Notes under the pieces: generated by a model
Databases searched by the model: none
What the model saw: the letters and a program-made list of their open reading frames with translations, nothing else
What the model was told of the DNA's origin: nothing
Source of the DNA: Margaritifera margaritifera
Taxonomy: Eukaryota; Mollusca; Bivalvia; Unionida; Margaritiferidae
Reading direction: 5' to 3'
NCBI GenBank assembly: GCA_029931535.1
Contig: JAQPZY010001659.1
Span: forward strand, 4,098,001 to 4,162,000
DNA: 64,000 nt
Program-made: the position numbers and the translations under genes
Part shown: piece by piece, positions 41,901-49,110 of the stretch
Layout of the letters: each line of letters begins with the position of its first letter
Numbering within the stretch: position 1 is the first letter of the stretch

Positions 41901-41958
41901 TATAACTATATCATTTACCTGTGATCCTCAGCAGGCTATTGATGACCCAGGAACATGA
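16403..41958 (+). CDS. OGFOD3: OGFOD3-like membrane 2-oxoglutarate/Fe(II) dioxygenase, spliced (exons 2-9)
   Basis: Join of 16403-16632, 17648-17723, 18545-18587, 19399-19463, 24828-24884, 35778-35931, 37710-37833 and 41825-41958. All introns are GT-AG and phases match throughout. With the candidate first exon the frame is 948 nt, or 315 residues plus stop, close to the roughly 319 residues known for vertebrate OGFOD3. On that numbering a single membrane anchor lies at about 41-62. A Cys-rich luminal stem follows (C-x4-C at about 100-105), then the P4H-type double-stranded beta-helix domain. The iron ligands read H227-V-D229 (in WHPHVDK) and H285 (in SENVHYVE). R295, ten residues on, is the expected 2-oxoglutarate ligand. 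The phrases KPTFFSR, HDEYWH and GGRFIF are family hallmarks. The family is a poorly characterised type II membrane protein and its substrate is unknown. Identity is confident. Expression and the exact N-terminus are not shown by sequence alone. Confidence 0.93.
17051..17270. repeat. 85-bp tandem repeat, about 2.6 copies
   Basis: Unit starts TGCCTTACACTGAGGATTTA at 17051, 17136 and 17221. Lies in the intron between OGFOD3 exons 2 and 3. Confidence 0.92.
17648..17723 (+). CDS. OGFOD3: OGFOD3 exon 3: Cys stem and start of catalytic region
   Basis: Acceptor TTACAG ends at 17647; donor GTAAAA at 17724. Encodes DCKPKHCRRVVMDNIVTEEE, the Cys-x4-Cys stem typical of the family, followed by the helix leading into the oxygenase fold. 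Phase 1 in, phase 2 out. Confidence 0.9.
17851..18007. repeat. 31-bp minisatellite, 5 copies
   Basis: Unit TGTGTCAGCCAGTCAGAAAG plus AGCTTTACATT, every 31 bp from 17851. Its open frame is a repeat artefact. Intronic. Confidence 0.95.
18545..18587 (+). CDS. OGFOD3: OGFOD3 exon 4 (43 bp)
   Basis: Short exon between TTTCTAG and GTAAGT, encoding IAKKGLQFGGSSGG. It joins exon 5 in phase 0 to give the conserved SGGASILDLHSGALS segment. The intron right after it begins with a 66-bp minisatellite. Confidence 0.88.
18611..18955. repeat. about 66-bp tandem repeat, 5-6 diverged copies
   Basis: Phrases CTTTCCAAGTTACC and AATGTACTGGGAATAGTGG recur at intervals of about 63-67 bp. It begins about 25 bp after the donor of OGFOD3 exon 4. 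Confidence 0.88.
19399..19463 (+). CDS. OGFOD3: OGFOD3 exon 5
   Basis: Acceptor ATTTCAG ends at 19398; donor GTAAGT at 19464. Encodes ASILDLHSGALSKGDKFINI and the following Tyr, a strongly conserved family segment. It leaves two bases that complete an Arg codon with exon 6. Confidence 0.92.
20019..20325. repeat. about 32-bp minisatellite, about 10 copies
   Basis: Unit ACACTCACAGAGTCTGTTAA plus AATATGCCAAGA, with some units shortened by loss of an AG dinucleotide or internal bases. Intronic. Confidence 0.93.
20356..20576. mobile_element. 221-bp MITE with two internal hairpins (copy 1)
   Basis: Starts TACTGTATATACTCGCGTAT and ends AAGTATATATGGTA, imperfect terminal inverted repeats. Inside, two long inverted repeats follow one another. 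One is centred near 20.43 kb (arms around AACATAGACCCTGATCTGCC). The other is centred near 20.50 kb (arms around CATAGACCCAGAT). The first A/T bases suggest a TA target site, as in Tc1/mariner-type MITEs. Two further copies and one remnant lie in this window. Confidence 0.85.
20690..23040. repeat. about 145-bp diverged satellite, about 15 copies
   Basis: Core phrases repeat every 144-147 bp: CTGATTGGCTGAGCTTGTTA, ATTTCTGATCCAGTTTTGAT, CATCAAGATCTTGGA and ATGCATATTAATGAGGTGAT. Copies differ by many substitutions and small indels. A (AAT)n run interrupts it at about 20950-20990. The array sits in the intron between OGFOD3 exons 5 and 6. Short overlapping minus-strand frames here are repeat artefacts. 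Confidence 0.88.
23041..24030. other. non-coding, AT-rich
   Basis: No gene or ordered repeat seen. Confidence 0.5.
24034..24150. repeat. 40-bp tandem repeat, 3 copies
   Basis: Unit CAGTATATATCCCATGATAA plus GACCAGGGGGTCAGGCCACA at 24034, 24074 and 24114. Confidence 0.93.
24668..24778. mobile_element. diverged remnant of the 221-bp MITE
   Basis: GCATTATGTGTCAGCAGATC and the following 90 bases resemble the middle of the MITE but lack the termini. Ends about 50 bp before OGFOD3 exon 6. Confidence 0.5.
24828..24884 (+). CDS. OGFOD3: OGFOD3 exon 6
   Basis: Acceptor GCTTCAG ends at 24827; donor GTAATA at 24885. Encodes VLEEMNENVFTKNDFDIY. The preceding intron is 5.4 kb and holds the 32-bp and 145-bp tandem arrays and one MITE copy. 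Confidence 0.88.
25202..25422. mobile_element. 221-bp MITE with two internal hairpins (copy 2)
   Basis: Same length as copy 1. Starts TACTGTATATACTCGTGTAT and ends GCGAGTATATACGGTA, a better inverted match than copy 1. The first hairpin is around 25233-25302 and the second around 25321-25388. The stems are long and nearly perfect. Confidence 0.88.
25423..26235. other. non-coding, nothing recognised
   Basis: Intronic AT-rich sequence without visible order. Confidence 0.5.
26236..27150. repeat. about 163-bp diverged tandem repeat, about 5 copies
   Basis: The marker GAATTGTGAATAG or a variant recurs at about 26535, 26699, 26857 and 27021. Each is followed by a GGCACATCTACACC-like phrase and a GATGGATGGACAGA-like phrase. 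Open frames on both strands over this stretch reflect the repeat. Confidence 0.8.
27494..28480 (+). other. repetitive leader of the 28-30 kb element (uncertain)
   Basis: A relatively GC-rich stretch at 27494-27715 contains diverged repeats of CAGGCTCACCAGATGT. At 28326-28470 three copies of CATTTGGAGATTTGGTTGTC occur, two about 60 bp apart and the third about 57 bp further, encoding FGDLVVQ each time. No protein family recognised. It lies directly upstream of the replicase-like pseudogene and may belong to the same element. Confidence 0.35.
28545..30540 (+). pseudogene. rolling-circle-replication-initiator-like element ORF, multiply broken
   Basis: Plus-strand pieces in changing frames form one decayed protein. 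28545-28670 reads THHLLLENGYESNL and DYLAGHKG. 28972-29196 ends SISSIDYAQDFTG. About 29.34-29.43 kb reads KVISNFEAGEVH and then, after a shift, DYADC. About 29.48 kb reads HIEVSLYACR. 29.55-29.65 kb reads PTKQWENLAKEL. 30.29-30.46 kb reads TALAQQQEQVFLVVGFRHP and then an Ala-Lys-Thr-rich end. The order of an ID-x2-x-DF-G motif, a Tyr/Lys-bearing stretch and an (R/H)IE-x-E/S-L motif resembles Rep_trans-type replication initiators. The last piece could be an OB-fold-like domain. Family placement is tentative. GC content is clearly higher than the surroundings. Minus-strand frames here are shadows. Confidence 0.42.
30541..31380. other. non-coding, nothing recognised
   Basis: Possible 3' part of the preceding element. 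No coding evidence. Confidence 0.4.
31385..31615 (-). mobile_element. possible tRNA-derived SINE
   Basis: On the minus strand the sequence holds GGTTCGAATCC (plus 31485-31495), an exact-looking RNA polymerase III B box. It is followed by a unique body ending near the run of CCCCC at 31398. A clear A box at the proper distance was not found, and no second copy is present in the window. Confidence 0.35.
31733..31963 (-). other. small hydrophobic ORF, uncertain
   Basis: A minus-strand open frame without an ATG contains a hydrophobic run (FIAIFIVLEWIFIAIL, then QVLSLLATLGAASAYI) followed by a polar tail with NDTC. It resembles a membrane or secreted peptide exon. No splice sites, homologue or start were settled. 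It may be chance. Confidence 0.2.
32040..33380. other. non-coding; hAT-like terminus fragment possible
   Basis: At 32460-32542 the minus strand reads CAGTGTTGCACCTAGGATCC, resembling a hAT-type terminus, but no partner end was found. A G10 run lies at about 32871-32880. Confidence 0.35.
33420..34560 (+). pseudogene. DIRS-type tyrosine recombinase remnant
   Basis: The open frame from about 33512 to 33958 reads PLEYFNPTDFFLRLFEEKE, then YRHHGRGDIGHDKDLSHLLD and ends ALACRVSELHAL. The Arg of CRVSELHAL is the expected first catalytic Arg of tyrosine recombinases. After a stop the same protein continues in pieces: DPVSALKHYMKCT near 34.13 kb, and near 34.33-34.44 kb LAFRFNISVWDIIEA, then a frame with the His/Trp region and SFYLRDLA with the position of the catalytic Tyr. 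This order is that of DIRS/Ngaro retrotransposon recombinases. No reverse transcriptase was found next to it, so this is a 5'-truncated copy lying in an OGFOD3 intron. At least three stops or shifts break it. Confidence 0.72.
34561..35424. other. non-coding; probable 3' tail of the DIRS remnant then intron
   Basis: No coding region. The GGTAGAGGTAGGATGCATAG stretch near 34.72 kb may be the 3' part of the element. Nothing else recognised. Confidence 0.35.
35433..35584. mobile_element. 152-bp hAT MITE with perfect 8-bp target duplication
   Basis: Left end CAGGGCAGGCAAAACGAGCG; right end in reverse CAGGGCCGTTGCAAG. The flanks GCCTTAAC at 35425-35432 and 35585-35592 are identical. The termini starting CAGGG and the 8-bp duplication point to a hAT-mobilised non-autonomous element. 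It lies about 190 bp upstream of OGFOD3 exon 7. Confidence 0.82.
35778..35931 (+). CDS. OGFOD3: OGFOD3 exon 7: proximal iron ligands
   Basis: Acceptor CCTCTAG ends at 35777; donor GTAATC at 35932. Encodes the region from EIKNKIHQAI to WHPHVDK, including KPTFFSR and the His-x-Asp iron motif (HVD). The preceding 10.9-kb intron contains the rolling-circle-replicase-like and DIRS remnants and a small hAT MITE. Confidence 0.94.
35940..37100. other. non-coding, nothing recognised
   Basis: Intronic AT-rich sequence. The long open frame at 36.8-37.2 kb is T-rich low-complexity sequence running into the ACAT repeat and is not credible as a gene. Confidence 0.5.
37116..37187. repeat. (ACAT)n microsatellite
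   Basis: About 18 tandem ACAT units. Confidence 0.97.
37209..37401. mobile_element. MITE copy 3, left end missing
   Basis: Matches the 221-bp MITE from CAAATGCAAACAACATAGAC to the right terminus GCGAGTATATATGATA. Both hairpins are kept. The left terminus is replaced by sequence adjoining the ACAT microsatellite. Confidence 0.82.
37460..37650. repeat. tandem repeat with unit near 38 bp, about 5 copies
   Basis: Unit ATAAATATTTGTATGCCTTT plus TAGTACATGAC, with length variants. It ends about 60 bp before OGFOD3 exon 8. Confidence 0.85.
37710..37833 (+). CDS. OGFOD3: OGFOD3 exon 8
   Basis: Acceptor TTTGCAG ends at 37709; donor GTAAGG at 37834. Encodes VTYGSFHYTSLLYLST through GGRFIFVDSDSNKTVEPRL, the central strands of the beta-helix. 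Phase 0 in, phase 1 out. Confidence 0.94.
37834..39590. other. non-coding, nothing recognised
   Basis: Intronic. A G12 run occurs at about 38209-38220. No coding evidence. Confidence 0.5.
39595..40950. repeat. 41-bp minisatellite, about 32 copies
   Basis: Unit TAATTGTTGATAATGTACCT plus GGATAAAGGTTGTAAATAAAG, alternating with a GGTAATAATG variant. Unit length varies by one to a few bases, and a few units carry an extra TGTAAATAAA. The long minus-strand open frame is a repeat artefact. Intronic, before the last OGFOD3 exon. Confidence 0.95.
41395..41710. repeat. (ATAC)n/(ATGC)/(ACCT)n compound microsatellite
   Basis: Runs of ACAT with interspersed GCAT, then ACCT and a CTGC variant. It ends about 110 bp before the last OGFOD3 exon. 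Frames on both strands are artefacts. Confidence 0.96.
41825..41958 (+). CDS. OGFOD3: OGFOD3 terminal exon: distal His, 2OG Arg, stop
   Basis: Acceptor TTTTTAG ends at 41824; TGA at 41956-41958. Encodes RVSFFTSGSENVHYVEK, with the distal iron His, then DGVRYAITISF with the 2-oxoglutarate Arg, and ends DDPGT. The 3' UTR follows. No canonical AATAAA lies in the first few hundred bases, so the poly(A) site is not placed. Confidence 0.94.
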
Positions 41959-42870
41959 CAGCATTCACTGATTTATTTGTTACAATTTTTATACAGGATC
42001 ATATCTTAAATGTAGGCAATCAAAGTCATGTCTTAGACATTCAAAAACATGGCATTAAAAATTGTTTTGAAGCAAATATTTATGAACACAATGTGTACAA
42101 TTAAAATGGATAAAAACATTTCATGGTAAAGCAGTAGTTTTTGTGTAATTGACAAATTATAGAGCTGAGATAACATGCCTACATAAAAATATAGAATTTT
42201 TTGAAAAATTGTTTGTTTGTTGTATTTTTTACCACATTATAGAGATTTTGTGAAAACGGATGAAAGATAGTAAAGTTATAAGGATTTGAAGTAGTACATG
42301 TAAAATTATGAAAACTGTCTAGGTGTCAGTCAGACTGTGCCAGCCTCTATACCTCCCAAAGGTCCGATAAAGTTTTGCACTTCAGATGTTATTGTGCGAT
42401 GATTCATGCTTAGCCAAGAATGAAATTGGCAAATGGTTCATTTAATTTCACATATACAAGTTGCAATGATTCATGTTTGGTCTGTAATGGTTTGATGGAT
42501 GGACAGATCAAACAATTACTGACATCTAGAGACAAGCACACAGACTCGTATGACTTTCATCTTCATGGTTTTATTCTCATGACAGCAGGGTTTGCACACA
42601 TCTCTAAGGGTGCAAGCACTAATAGTCAAGCAACATCAGTACTCCAGACTGTAACGGATAATGATAAGTTCAAACAGAATAAAGTCATACTGTTACATTC
42701 TCCCTTTCTAAAAAGATTAAATCACTTCATATTGTATTTATTGTGTGATAACCAGTTTTTATTGACAGAGTCTGTCTTGATATGTGGTATAACTAGACTG
42801 TATACAAGTCATATTCATTTCTGAACACAAATCACATTACTTGCACTTATTTCTGGAAATATTACATTAT
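41959..42870. other. OGFOD3 3' UTR and downstream sequence
   Basis: Follows the stop codon. A 134-codon open frame at 42420-42824 shows no domain and I do not call it. No confident poly(A) signal near the stop; AATAAAG occurs at about 42679. Confidence 0.4.
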
Positions 42871-44100
42871 ACAAAAGTCAGTATAACAGGATGTAATATA
42901 CTGCCTATATCATGCTCTAATACAGAACTCAGTATAACATTATGTAATGTACTGCCTATATCATGCTCTAATACAGAACTCAGTATAACATTATGTAATG
43001 TACTGCCTATATCATGCTCTAATACAGAACTCAGTATAACATTATGTAATGTACTGCCTATATCATGCTCTAATACAGAACTCAGTATAACATTATGTAA
43101 TGTACTGCCTATATCATGCTCTAATACAGAACTCAGTATAACATTATGTAATGTACTGCCTATATCATGCTCTAATACAAAGCTCAGTATAACAGGATGT
43201 AATATACTGCTTATATCATGCTCTAATACAAAACTCAGTATAACAGGATGTAATATACTGCCTATATCATGCTCTAATACAAAACTCAGTATAACAGGAT
43301 GTAATATACTGCCTATATCATGCTCTAATACAGAACTCAGTATAACATTATGTAATATACTGCCTATATCATGCTCTAATACAAAACTCAGTATAACAGG
43401 ATGTAATATACTGCCTATATCATGCTCTAATACAAAGCTCAGTATAACATTATGTAATATACTGCCTATATCATGCTCTAATACAGAACTCAGTATAACA
43501 TTATGTAATATACTGTCTATATCATGCTCTAATACAAAACTCAGTATAACATTATGTAATATACTGCCTATATCATGCTCTAATACAAAACTCAGTATAA
43601 CATTATGTAATATACTGCCTATATCATGCTCGTATACAAAACTCAGTATAACAGGATGTAATATACTGTCTATATCATGCTCGTATACAAAGCTCAGTAT
43701 AACAGGATGTAATATACTGCCTATATCATGCTCTAATACAAAGCTCAGTATAACAGGATGTAATATACTGCCTATATCATGCTCTAATACAAAACTCAGT
43801 ATAACAGGATGTAATATACTGCCTATATCATGCTCGTATACAAAACTCAGTATAACAGGATGTAATATACTGCCTATATAATACTCTAATAAAAAGCTCA
43901 GTATAACAGGATGTAATATACTACCTATATCATACTCTAATACAAAGCTCAGTATAACAGGATGTAATATACTGCCTATATCATGCTCGTATACAAAGCT
44001 CAGTATAACAGGATGTAATATACTGCCTATATCATGCTCTAATACAAAGCTCAGTATAACAGGATGTAATATACTGCCTATATCATACTCTAATACAAAA
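42871..44100. repeat. 51-bp minisatellite, about 24 copies
   Basis: Unit CTCAGTATAACAGGATGTAA plus TATACTGCCTATATCATGCT and CTAATACAAAG. Two unit types alternate, with AGGATG or ATTATG in the middle. Because 51 is a multiple of three and the unit has no stop in one frame, a 346-codon open frame results. I treat this as a by-product. Confidence 0.95.
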
Positions 44101-44124
44101 GCTTCAGATATATAATTTTACTTA

Positions 44125-44293
44125 AAAAAATATCTCACTACAGTCTATGTTGATACAGTTACTGTAGGCTTATATCTCATTGCAGTCTATGTAGATTGAA
44201 TTACTATAGGCTTATATCTCACTGCAGTCTATGTAGATAGAATTACTGTAGGCTTATATCTCAATACAGTCTATGTAGATAGAATTCCTGTAG
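44125..44293. repeat. 42-bp tandem repeat, about 4 copies
   Basis: Unit CAGTCTATGTAGATAGAATT plus ACTGTAGGCTTATATCTCACTG. Confidence 0.92.
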
Positions 44294-44843
44294 GTTTAAC
44301 TGAGCACCCTGAGCGAGTGGCATGGGTTCTGCATGTGCAGAGTTATGCAGTATAGCAGTATTGTTGACTTGGTATGCTGAGTGGTTGGTGGGTGAAGTTG
44401 AAGTTAGAGTACTGTCCTTAGTGAGTTCATTGAGGTCAAGGACAACTGGAAATGGATCAGGTAAGACATTCTCACCAGTTTTTTTTGAGAAGGTGATAAT
44501 GATTGCAACAGTAAAGGCCACTATCTTTTGTTTTGACAACATACAGTCATGTATCATGTTGTTTCACAACTACATTGGGCAGCTAGTGATTATTGGTATT
44601 GTAGATTTGCACATTTTTTACTGTTCAGAGAGGCAGGAGTGGTTTGAACAGTAAATATTCACATTATCATGTCTGCATGAGAAAATGCGAGACTAACCTT
44701 GACATTGAGTACAAGATGGAAATGACATATGATTGATGAAAGAAAATGTAGCTGTTATGTAATAGAGGAATGCAGTACATATAAACACTAAATAAAGATG
44801 CTGATATATGTGCTGTGATGAGATTGCAGGGTATAAAACTTAC

Positions 44844-44963
44844 AAATGGAACACGCCCAGGAAATGGTTTAAAATGTTGACCAAGAATACAAAGCATGCC
44901 AACAAGGAAACACATGAGAAAGCTGTTATATGAATGCATGAAGCCCTCTGGGAAGTCGGAGTC
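44844..44963 (-). CDS. candidate internal exon of an unidentified membrane protein
   Basis: On the minus strand an acceptor CTCTTAG is followed by exactly 40 open codons and a strong donor GTAAGT. The peptide begins DSDFPEGFMHSYNSFLMCF, continues through a hydrophobic LVGMLCILG and ends FKPFPGRVPF. The exon has phase 0 at both ends and holds one likely membrane segment. I could not place neighbouring exons. Frames at 44.3-44.55 kb and 45.0-45.2 kb on the same strand are open but do not join with confidence. No family recognised. It may be a real neighbouring gene read toward OGFOD3, or a relic. Confidence 0.35.
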
Positions 44964-45539
44964 CTAAGAGTAGCTGGTCTAATGCGAGACTTGTGCGCAA
45001 AGAACCATGTGACACAATAGCAACAAAAATAGAAAAAAAAGACCATAAGAGAATTCATAATTTGTGGAACACAAGTCCAATTCCAGATTGTAGATAAAGA
45101 TCTGCTGTAAAAAAAAACAAAAAAAACAACAACAAACAAACAACTTCCCCTAGGGATAGTAAGTGGTGTAGTACAGATATAACAATCCCTAAGGGCAAAA
45201 TCTATAGATGATGTAGGCATTTGGCTGAAGTGTATGATAAAGGTTGAGTTTTAAATGTTAAAGACACATAAACATGCAAAATAGTTAAATATATATTGAA
45301 ATATTTCCTTTTTAAATAAATCAAAATTAAGACTTTGATACTTGATGCACCAGTACCAAAACAACTGTAAACCAGAGTGTAATCAACGATTACATAGCTC
45401 ATCGTAACATAGAATAAATTCAGACTAAAGTAATACTGACATTGAAAGGTTGGCCTTTTACTAAGTATTTTTTTTTGTTTTTGTTTTTGCTTTTTTTATC
45501 TGTACATTAACTTTTAATCGCCAGCATATAACCAGTATT
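44964..45539. other. non-coding or unresolved
   Basis: A minus-strand frame here is rich in Phe and Val because of poly-A/T runs. No firm gene. Confidence 0.35.
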
Positions 45540-45547
45540 GTCTTAAC

Positions 45548-45869
45548 CAGTGGCGGTGCAAGGGTTCAAGGTGCCCGGGGGCAATGTTCTTTAGTGGCAC
45601 CCCTACCAAGGTGCCCAGGGGCAAGGTTCTGTAGTGGCACCCCTACTTTGCCAAAGAGAACAGTTTTCTTTTATCAGTTGCCAGCCTCCATCCTTCTCTC
45701 CCCCCCCCCCCCATCTAAATATATGTTGTTAATAATTGACCCCCATTACACTAAGGTGAGGTGAAATACTATGAAAAACACTGCAAAAAAAAAAAAGAGC
45801 TCCCAACTGTGCCTGCCTGGTGGCCGGGGGCAATTGCCCCCTCCCAACCCCTCACTCATGCCACCACTG
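45548..45869. mobile_element. 322-bp hAT MITE with near-perfect 8-bp target duplication
   Basis: Left end CAGTGGCGGTGCAAGGGTTC; right end in reverse CAGTGGTGGCATGAGTGAGG. Flanks are GTCTTAAC (45540-45547) and GTCTTGAC (45870-45877), one mismatch. An internal duplication of about 50 bp repeats AAGGTGCCC(G/A)GGGGCAA near the left end. Confidence 0.82.
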
Positions 45870-45879
45870 GTCTTGACAT

Positions 45880-46440
45880 ACCATTAAACCATATGCATAC
45901 ATAAATACATTCTCTGACAGGGTATAAAAGACATAAGACAAGAATTTTTTATATGATCTCAAAGGAGGGGTACTAAATTGAGTTGATAAAATCCTTAGAT
46001 TCCTTTTTTTTTTTTTTTTTTTAAATCATTAAATCTGCTTCAGAAACTTATCATTGTCCACCCCTAGAAGCCAGATTTTACCGAGTGAAAGTCACAGGCT
46101 TTGAGTAACCTTGAGTGACTGCCAGTATTAAAAGTATACTCAATGCATCAGTAATGACTATGATTAGCAACCACAGCTGAGGCCTCAATGAAAAATATGC
46201 AGTATGCAGTCCACTGTTTAATTCCTATACTCTTTCACATGTACAATACATAGTTAACCTGTTGAGAGTAACCTAACACAATGTACAATGTATAGTCAAT
46301 AATATGGAAAGTTTACCACTGAATAAACATATTTATTCCTACTTTCAACTGTACTTGTCAGAAAGGGACTTCTGTGTAGGCTAAGATGTATATAACATGG
46401 TAAAATTTATGTAGTAATGAACTAAATACAAATACTTAAC
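45880..46440. other. non-coding, nothing recognised
   Basis: Contains a T run at about 46004-46021. No gene. Confidence 0.5.
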
Positions 46441-46454
46441 CTTTGTTAGTAAAA

Positions 46455-47930
46455 CAAAATATGTAGGTCACAGTGACCATCATTGGCTTTAAGGGTGTTG
46501 TACCAGCAGAGATCCATGCAAATATCAAGTTTCATGATTAAAACATAAACAGCACCCAATTACCGAAATTCAAACACAATTTCAACAAAGTCACTGAAGC
46601 ATGAAATGTAGATCAAAGAGACCTCTGTAGTATCGGGTAATGATAATTTGAAAAAAAGGTGTAATACTTATCAAGATGATTCCTCTAGCTCGTTTTGATG
46701 ATGCTAGGTGGGGTAATATGCATATAGCATGCCAAATTCATGTGATATGAGGGTGTAATGTTCATCAAGGCACATCCCTCCTCACGAAGCTTCATGATTC
46801 TAAATAAGATGGTAAGTACATAGCATGGACAAAATCTATTTGGTCATTAACTAAACACAAAAACGTAACCTAAGCCAATGTGATGTGTAGGGCACAGGGA
46901 CATTTTTTGTACAGGTTTGATACTAGTAGATGTATACAATCATCTAGTTTAATGATTCAAGCATAAACAGTTAAAAAAAACTACCCCAAGTCAATGAATT
47001 TAAAATATTGTTCACAGTAATCTACTTTTGTGACGAGGATGTTGTACTCGTAAAGATGCACCACCTCACCAATTTTTATGATTCCAGGTATAACACAGTA
47101 TGTATACAGGATACAAAAAAAACCTATGTAACTATGAGCTAAATGCAAAACAACCTACAACAGTAAAATAAGAAATGTAGGTCACAGTGACCTTCATTTG
47201 TTGCAAGGGTGTTGTGCTAATAGAGATGGATACAGTCATATAGTTTGATGATATTTGCAAAACACAAAATTGAAACCAATTCAGTGAAGCATGAAATGTA
47301 AATCACAGTGACCTACTTTTGTGATCAAGGTGTAATACTCCTCAAGATGCATCTCCTCACAAAGATGCATGCTTCTAGGTATAACAGTATGCATACAGGA
47401 TGCAAAGAAATCCATTTGCTAAATGCGAAAATGACCTAAACCAGTAAACCGTGTAATTAAGACAGTGACTGTCTTTTGTTATAAAGATATCGTGCTAATA
47501 CAGATGCATACAATCATCTTGTATAATGATTCCAACGTGAACAGTGCTTGAGAAATTAATTAAGAAAATTTAACAAAAGTAAAGCATGAAACATGGGTCA
47601 CAATGCCCTATTTTTATGACAAGGGCGTAGTACTCGTCAAGATGCACAATCTCACCAAGTAAAATTTCGAAACTAGTATATAGAATTAAGACAAAAAATA
47701 CAAAACAGTTTTCGTAGAGGAAAATGGACATTAATTTAACAAACGTTACATCTGTGAAATAACTGAAAACGAAGTTCGCGTTCACAATCATTTAACAGGC
47801 AAGTATAGAGGTCCAGCACATAATAAATGCAGTCTGAATCTTAAATATCCAAAATACATGCCATCATTCATTCATTCATTAAGCATGAAATGTAAATCAC
47901 AGTGACCTACTTTTTTTTAATGGTGTTGTA
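46455..47930. repeat. diverged long tandem repeat, unit near 290 bp
   Basis: Two marker phrases alternate. One is ATGTAGGTCACAGTGACC at about 46461 and 47175, with weaker copies near 46.88 and 47.45 kb. The other is AAGCATGAAATGTAAATCAC at about 47288 and 47881, with variants near 46.60 and 47.58 kb. Each is followed by a GTGTTGTACT or GTAATACTC phrase and ATGCATCTCCTCAC. It runs up to the polymerase fragment. Confidence 0.75.
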
Positions 47931-47984
47931 TATTTTACAAATATCATCAAACTATATTTCATTCATAACATGTCCAATAATGAG

Positions 47985-48259
47985 TCATCTTGTCACTGAA
48001 ACATTGGTAAAAAATGATCCAGACGAAGAGGTAAAACTCATAGTGAACAGTGATGACAAATATATTTCATTCAGTAAGGATTTTATTGTTGATAGGTACA
48101 TGAAAGTAGAAAAATAAAAAAATAAATAATTAAAAGGACAATCAGGTTTGTAGACAGTTTATGATTCATGGGACAGTGAACAAAATAGCTGGCAAAAAAC
48201 AAGTTCCCAGTTTACAAACATGAGGAAAGACATTTTACTGATATGAATGTTTTGAAAGG

Positions 48260-48328
<69 letters not shown>

Positions 48329-49110
48329 AACCCCCCAAAAAGTGTTTTGTACCAGTTACAAGATTCAGACATAAAATTACATTTATCAGTATGTTCAGGA
48401 CATATTGGAACATTTTAACTTGAAATCACTTGGAGATCTACATGACTATTACGTAAAGAAAGATACAATGATGCTCAGTGAGATATTCCTTAGGAATTTT
48501 GGAATGTGTGACAAATTACGAATATAACCCTGCTCAATATTACATTGCATCTGGAGTAGTATATGATGCAGCCCTTGTACTTTTAACAGACTATGAAATG
48601 TTCCAGATGATTAAGACTGGATTACGAGGTGGAATTAGTGTGATAGCACATAGATATGCCTAAGCAAAACACTAATACTACTGGGTAAAAGATGGCAAGA
48701 TTAAAAAAGGATGGCGAGTATGAAAGTTAAGGTCAATGTCAATTGTTACATTCCTAAATGGTAACAGACTTTATGATTGGGCCAAGAGCCAAAACAAGCG
48801 GTTAAAAAACAAAAATTAGATGGGCAGATGAAGTACAAATTAAAGTCATAAAGTCATCTGGCCTGATAATTGTGATACTGGTTGCATTTTCAAAAGTAGA
48901 TTTGTTCTTTCCATAACACATGGATGTCTATTTCAAGGACTGTCCATTAGCTCCAGACAAATTCATTTCAGAAGAGAATGGTTTATCTCCCTTACCAAAG
49001 AAGTTGATAAATAATAACAAAGGTACAAATCCACATTCATACATTACAAACAAAGTATTTGTACCTTGGTAAATATCAACCAGTAACTCTAGCTACTTAT
49101 TCAATTATCT
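47985..49110 (+). pseudogene. Polinton-like protein-primed DNA polymerase B, broken N-terminal half
   Basis: Fragments on the plus strand follow the order of a Polinton-type family B polymerase. 47985-48117 reads VKLIVNSDDKYISFSKDF. 48147-48240 reads RFVDSL, stop, FMG and FPVYKHEE. 48424-48510 reads LGDLHDYYVKKDTMMLSEIF, the Exo III region with its Y-x3-D. After a frameshift, 48520-48663 reads NYEYNPAQYY, then LLTDYEMF and LRGGISVIAHR. About 48920-49010 reads YFKDCPLAPDKF. A (TA)n tract splits the gene at 48259-48326. The C-terminal palm motif with the catalytic Asp pair was not found. The gene copies DNA of self-synthesising transposons and related adintovirus-like elements. This copy is dead. 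Confidence 0.68.
48259..48326. repeat. (TA)n microsatellite inside the polymerase relic
   Basis: Pure TA tract of about 68 bp lying between two polymerase fragments. Confidence 0.97.

Noticed and set aside
42420..42824. 134-codon plus-strand open frame downstream of OGFOD3
   Set aside because: No recognisable motif, no splice context; probably 3' flanking sequence open by chance.
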